Below are positions 5,286 to 7,270 of a DNA stretch of 7,270 nucleotides, one piece after another. The notes beneath the pieces were generated by a model that was not told where the DNA came from, did no database searches, and was given only the letters and a program-made list of their open reading frames with translations. The first letter of the stretch is position 1; every line of letters begins with the position of its first letter. Position numbers and translations under genes: made by a program. The stretch spans positions 1-7,270 of the forward strand of contig NZCQ01000054.1 in the NCBI GenBank assembly GCA_002688335.1. The letters are read 5' to 3'. The stretch is from Candidatus Pacearchaeota archaeon (GTDB lineage: Archaea > Nanobdellota > Nanobdellia > Pacearchaeales > GW2011-AR1).

Positions 5286-6248
5286 ATGATAACTTATGAA
5301 AGAGCTAAATGGGTTGAGGATATTGTGGCAGGAACTATGGCTATAACTCTTCCAGTAGTTGGATATGGTCTTGAGAGATTAGCTGGAGGCTCTGGTTCTA
5401 CTGGGGCAGGTATTGGAACAGCAGTAACTGGATTGTGGGCTGGAGCTGGGTGGGCATTTAGGTTTTGGCCTTTTAAAGAGATAGAGGGGAGAGAATATCA
5501 AAAAGCTAAATCTTTAATTGGTGGTTATCCTGCAGTACCAAGAGAAGGTCCCGGATCCCAGTTTCTTCCATGGCCTTTTGTTTATATAGTAGAAGATGAG
5601 AAGGGAAATCCTGAATCAGTTTCTGCAAAGGATATTAATATTTCAATGCCTGGTTTCCATTTTATAACAGGATCCGGTCTCGAAGGAGATATGGATGTAC
5701 AAATTACCTATCAGCTTCCTGATAAGAGAAGTGCCTATGATCATCTTTGGGAACCAGAAAATCCTCAAGCAGCTATAGCAGAATTTGCTTTGGGTAGGTT
5801 GCAAGGTAGGATTGGTAGGATAGTTGAAGGAGATGATTCTGATGATTCTGATGTGAGAGATCAAAGGACATACGTTCCAGATGTTTTAAAGGAATTGAAT
5901 GGTGAAACTGATGACGATGAAATAAATAGAAACTCAGTTTATAATCAGTGGGGTGTAAACGTACAAACAATGATGCTTTCAAAGATTAATTTAGATGAAA
6001 GATCTCAAAGACTGATCTCTATGGGATTCGCGGCTGAGATGAAGGCACTTGAGAGTGTGATATTGGCAGGTGGGGCTTCAGATTCAATGAATAAGTATGT
6101 GAAGGCCATCGATAAGATTAGGGATTATGAACCAGAGGAGCAAGCTGCTATAATTGAGATGATGCGTTTCAGTAATAACGAAAAAGTAGCTGCGTTCGGA
6201 GCTCAGATAGTTAATGTTGGTGGTCTTGGGAAAATTTTAGGCAATTAA
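5286..6248 (+). CDS. SPFH/band-7-like membrane-anchored protein
   Basis: A 320-residue protein resembling the SPFH (stomatin, prohibitin, flotillin, HflK/C) superfamily. Residues about 13-32 and 38-60 are hydrophobic, Gly/Ala-rich N-terminal membrane segments. Residues 85-240 follow the SPFH order: PREGPGSQFLPWPFVYIVED, then VSAKDINISMPGFHF, then a DMDVQITYQLPDKRSAYDHL strand typical of the family's v-D-v-x-Y-x-v-x-D-x-x-x-A pattern, an acidic insertion (EGDDSDDSD, about 181-189), and QWGVNVQTMMLSKINLDE matching the end of the domain. A helical C-terminus (240-320) could oligomerise. SPFH proteins form ring or cage scaffolds that organise membrane proteins and proteases. Which proteins this one organises is unknown; the neighbouring membrane proteins are candidates. 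The order of the glycine motif and the 'MPGFHF' segment differs from textbook members, so it is a divergent member. Leaderless start from the TATA box at 5257-5264. Confidence 0.78.
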   Translation: MITYERAKWVEDIVAGTMAITLPVVGYGLERLAGGSGSTGAGIGTAVTGLWAGAGWAFRFWPFKEIEGREYQKAKSLIGGYPAVPREGPGSQFLPWPFVYIVEDEKGNPESVSAKDINISMPGFHFITGSGLEGDMDVQITYQLPDKRSAYDHLWEPENPQAAIAEFALGRLQGRIGRIVEGDDSDDSDVRDQRTYVPDVLKELNGETDDDEINRNSVYNQWGVNVQTMMLSKINLDERSQRLISMGFAAEMKALESVILAGGASDSMNKYVKAIDKIRDYEPEEQAAIIEMMRFSNNEKVAAFGAQIVNVGGLGKILGN

Positions 6249-6258
6249 TTATTTTTCT
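6247..6258 (+). terminator. Possible T-rich terminator after the SPFH-like gene
   Basis: AATTATTTTTCT overlaps and follows the stop codon. There is no strong hairpin before it, and a weak dyad (GAACA...TGTTC, 6262-6279) follows before a second T run near 6287-6292. Plausible for archaeal T-tract termination. Confidence 0.3.
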
Positions 6259-6357
6259 TCAGAACAACGTCTTCTGTTCCTTCTGCTTTTTTAGTTCATC
6301 CAATTTTTCTAATTGTGAGTCGATTCTAGACTCTGAGAACTCGTGTTTGAGAAGGAT
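6259..6357 (-). pseudogene. Possible gene remnant, open frame without a start codon
   Basis: The 128 bp between the two flanking genes hold a minus-strand frame open for 32 codons and ending in TGA. It encodes a charged helical peptide with pieces ILLKHEFSESRID and SQLEKLDELKKQKEQK. The text looks coding, but a TAA (6358-6360) lies just upstream and there is no ATG, so it may be the leftover tail of a decayed gene. It is out of frame with the NTase that ends at 6377. Chance is a real alternative at this length. Confidence 0.25.
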
Positions 6358-6376
6358 TTAGGCTATCTTACAAGAT

Positions 6377-6982
6377 TTATCTATAAACTTCAATAATCTT
6401 TGCTTCAACTTTATGTTTTTCTATTAGGTCATAGATTTGCTTTTTATTTGATGTGGGTAGAATAATGCAACTTTTACCAATTCTTTTTCCTTCTAATTGT
6501 TCTAGAATTCCTTTATAGGTTTTATTTTTGATTTTAAATCCATATAATTTATTTAGAAATGCACCTCTGTTCTTGTTAATTTTATTCCAATAGATGATTG
6601 CATACTTAGCGAGATTTTTATTATCTTTTTTATTTTGAGCTTCATAATTTCCATAAAGAACGATTCCCGTACTTTCAATGCTTTCTTTTAGAGATCTCCA
6701 TTTCTGTAATTTGTCTACGATTATATTAATTTTATTATCGATGCCTTTTGTTTTGAATAAAAGTGCTTCCCTGCTTTTATAGAAATCTTGAACTAATTTA
6801 TTCATTTCGTTTTCTTGTTTCTTTGTTTTCTTTATTATTTCAATAAATATATCAATATCGCTGTCTTTATGGGCTGTATCTTTTGCCGCGGATCCAAAAA
6901 GGATTATTTTTCTTATGTTGTTAATATTCTTTAGATTCTTCAAGAGATAAGAGGTGAAGTAACTTGCGTATTGTTTATACAT
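6377..6982 (-). CDS. Minimal nucleotidyltransferase with a C-terminal domain
   Basis: A 201-residue MNT-fold protein. Residues about 20-100 carry the signature GS-x10-DxD (G30, S31, D42, D44; LFGSAAKDTAHKDSDIDIFI). The KINIIVDKLQKW segment (84-95) is the next strand, where a third acidic residue usually lies (D90 is the candidate). SIESTGIVLYGNY follows at 101-113. Residues 115-201 are a Lys-rich helical part ending in a small domain (LEGKRIGKSCIILPTS, then KVEAKIIEVYR), an arrangement I recall from DPANN NTases. Family members transfer nucleotides to a protein, RNA or small molecule; the target is unknown. The ATG overlaps the end of the 57-codon gene by 8 nt, so translation is almost surely coupled to it. 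It is a different subfamily from the AbrB-linked NTase at 225-1001: no AbrB part and little similarity outside the catalytic motif. Confidence 0.85.
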   Translation of the reverse strand: MYKQYASYFTSYLLKNLKNINNIRKIILFGSAAKDTAHKDSDIDIFIEIIKKTKKQENEMNKLVQDFYKSREALLFKTKGIDNKINIIVDKLQKWRSLKESIESTGIVLYGNYEAQNKKDNKNLAKYAIIYWNKINKNRGAFLNKLYGFKIKNKTYKGILEQLEGKRIGKSCIILPTSNKKQIYDLIEKHKVEAKIIEVYR

Positions 6983-7148
6983 TTTCTACCTCTCTTTTTA
7001 AATTTAGAAATATATTGATCTTCTCTTTTAAGATGGATCTGGGAACGGTATTTCCGTATGCTAAATTATTTCTGTCGTTTTCATCTTCTAATGCTGATTT
7101 TATTTCATCCATTACTTCTTCAAGCAATTCTTTATTTGGTTTTTGCAT
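6975..7148 (-). CDS. 57-residue protein upstream of and overlapping the NTase
   Basis: An ORF running from the ATG at 7148 to a TAA at 6975-6977. It starts MQKPNKELLEEVMDEIKSAL, an acidic amphipathic helix. A NLAYGNTVPRSILKEK segment (about 28-43) follows, and the end is KINIFLNLKREVENV. There is no signal peptide or membrane helix. The 8-nt overlap with the NTase start (ATGTATAA) is the classic arrangement of a coupled two-gene unit. A weak AGGA lies before the ATG. The promoter (TATA at 7201-7208) belongs to this gene, so the repeat array around it controls both genes. Position and size suggest an antitoxin-like or regulatory partner of the NTase, but it matches neither HEPN nor any antitoxin I recognise and is too short for a full HEPN domain. 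Function is inference only. Confidence 0.7.
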   Translation of the reverse strand: MQKPNKELLEEVMDEIKSALEDENDRNNLAYGNTVPRSILKEKINIFLNLKREVENV

Positions 7149-7160
7149 TTTCCTAATCTT

Positions 7161-7262
7161 ATTTTAAGTCATCTGTCTTACAGTTGTTTAGACAAGTGTC
7201 TTTATAAATCTTTTTATGTTATCTTAAGTCATTTGTCTTATAGTTGTTTAGACAAGTGTCTT
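7161..7262. repeat. Two 42-bp direct repeats, each with two inverted-repeat sites; candidate operator array
   Basis: 7161-7202 and 7221-7262 are the same 42-bp unit with three mismatches, exactly 60 bp apart. Each unit contains two 16-bp dyads: TAAGTCA-2 nt-TGTCTTA (7165-7180; 7225-7240) and TTAGACA-2 nt-TGTCTTT/A (7188-7203; 7248-7263). All eight half-sites fit the consensus TAAGACA with at most one change each. Dyad centres are 23 bp apart within a unit, about two helical turns, which suits cooperative binding by a dimeric regulator. The TATA box of the 57-codon gene (7201-7208) begins at the edge of dyad B of unit 1, and dyad A of unit 1 covers the predicted start site near 7178, so binding should repress. 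A gene to the right of the window could share this control. Confidence 0.7.
7201..7208 (-). promoter_or_regulatory. TATA box for the 57-codon gene and NTase
   Basis: TTTATAAA lies in the 18-bp gap between the two 42-bp repeats. On the minus strand it is preceded by AAAAAGA and predicts a start near 7178, leaving a leader of about 30 nt. The box is a palindrome, so it could also drive plus-strand transcription out of the window. Confidence 0.55.
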
Positions 7263-7270
7263 AATTAAAA

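Noticed and set aside
5643..5982. Minus-strand open frames opposite the SPFH-like gene
   Set aside because: Shadows of a strongly coding plus-strand gene, rich in His/Ser/Ile with no domain-like text and no promoter.
7161..7262. CRISPR-like reading of the 42-bp repeats
   Set aside because: Only two units with an 18-bp gap that holds a TATA box; the spacer is too short and the repeats contain two dyads placed at a promoter.

Overview
The window looks like part of an archaeal chromosome, most plausibly from a small-genome DPANN lineage (Woesearchaeota/Pacearchaeota-like); an integrated element or plasmid is also possible. The sequence is AT-rich, and AT-only TATA boxes (often behind a purine-rich BRE-like stretch) sit at a nearly constant distance from start codons. 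Five genes have an ATG about 25-26 nt from the TATA centre, which is the geometry of leaderless archaeal mRNAs. The lineage is inferred from protein style and promoter layout; there is no rRNA or tRNA gene here to prove it. TAA, TAG and TGA all end genes, so a standard code is expected.

Layout. (1) 22-1001, minus strand: a minimal-nucleotidyltransferase (NTase) protein with an AbrB/SpoVT-like N-terminus, overlapping a small basic protein downstream, with a perfect 18-bp palindrome between its TATA box and start. (2) 1097-1378, plus: a two-helix small membrane protein. (3) 1466-2278 (minus), 2361-3122 and 3157-3858 (plus): three membrane proteins with signal peptides and what looks by eye like a shared transmembrane core. 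The minus-strand one has an in-frame TAA followed by 27 more coding-looking codons up to 1382. The two plus-strand ones end in the same residues, GDGGGI. (4) 3885-5174 (minus) and 5286-6248 (plus): a divergent pair, an unrecognised glycine-zipper membrane protein and an SPFH/band-7-like protein. (5) 6377-7148, minus: a second NTase, overlapping by 8 nt an upstream 57-codon ORF. Its promoter lies in two 42-bp direct repeats, each holding two dyad sites of half-site TAAGACA.

How the genes may work together (inference): the centre encodes membrane proteins that may form or be organised in a common envelope assembly, with the SPFH protein as a candidate scaffold. It is flanked on both sides by autoregulated-looking NTase modules resembling, but not matching, known MNT/HEPN toxin-antitoxin loci. 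The second module, with its small partner and four-dyad operator array, is the best candidate for an undescribed system. No tRNA, rRNA, CRISPR array, transposase or integrase gene was seen. No stretch over 300 bases lacks a gene.
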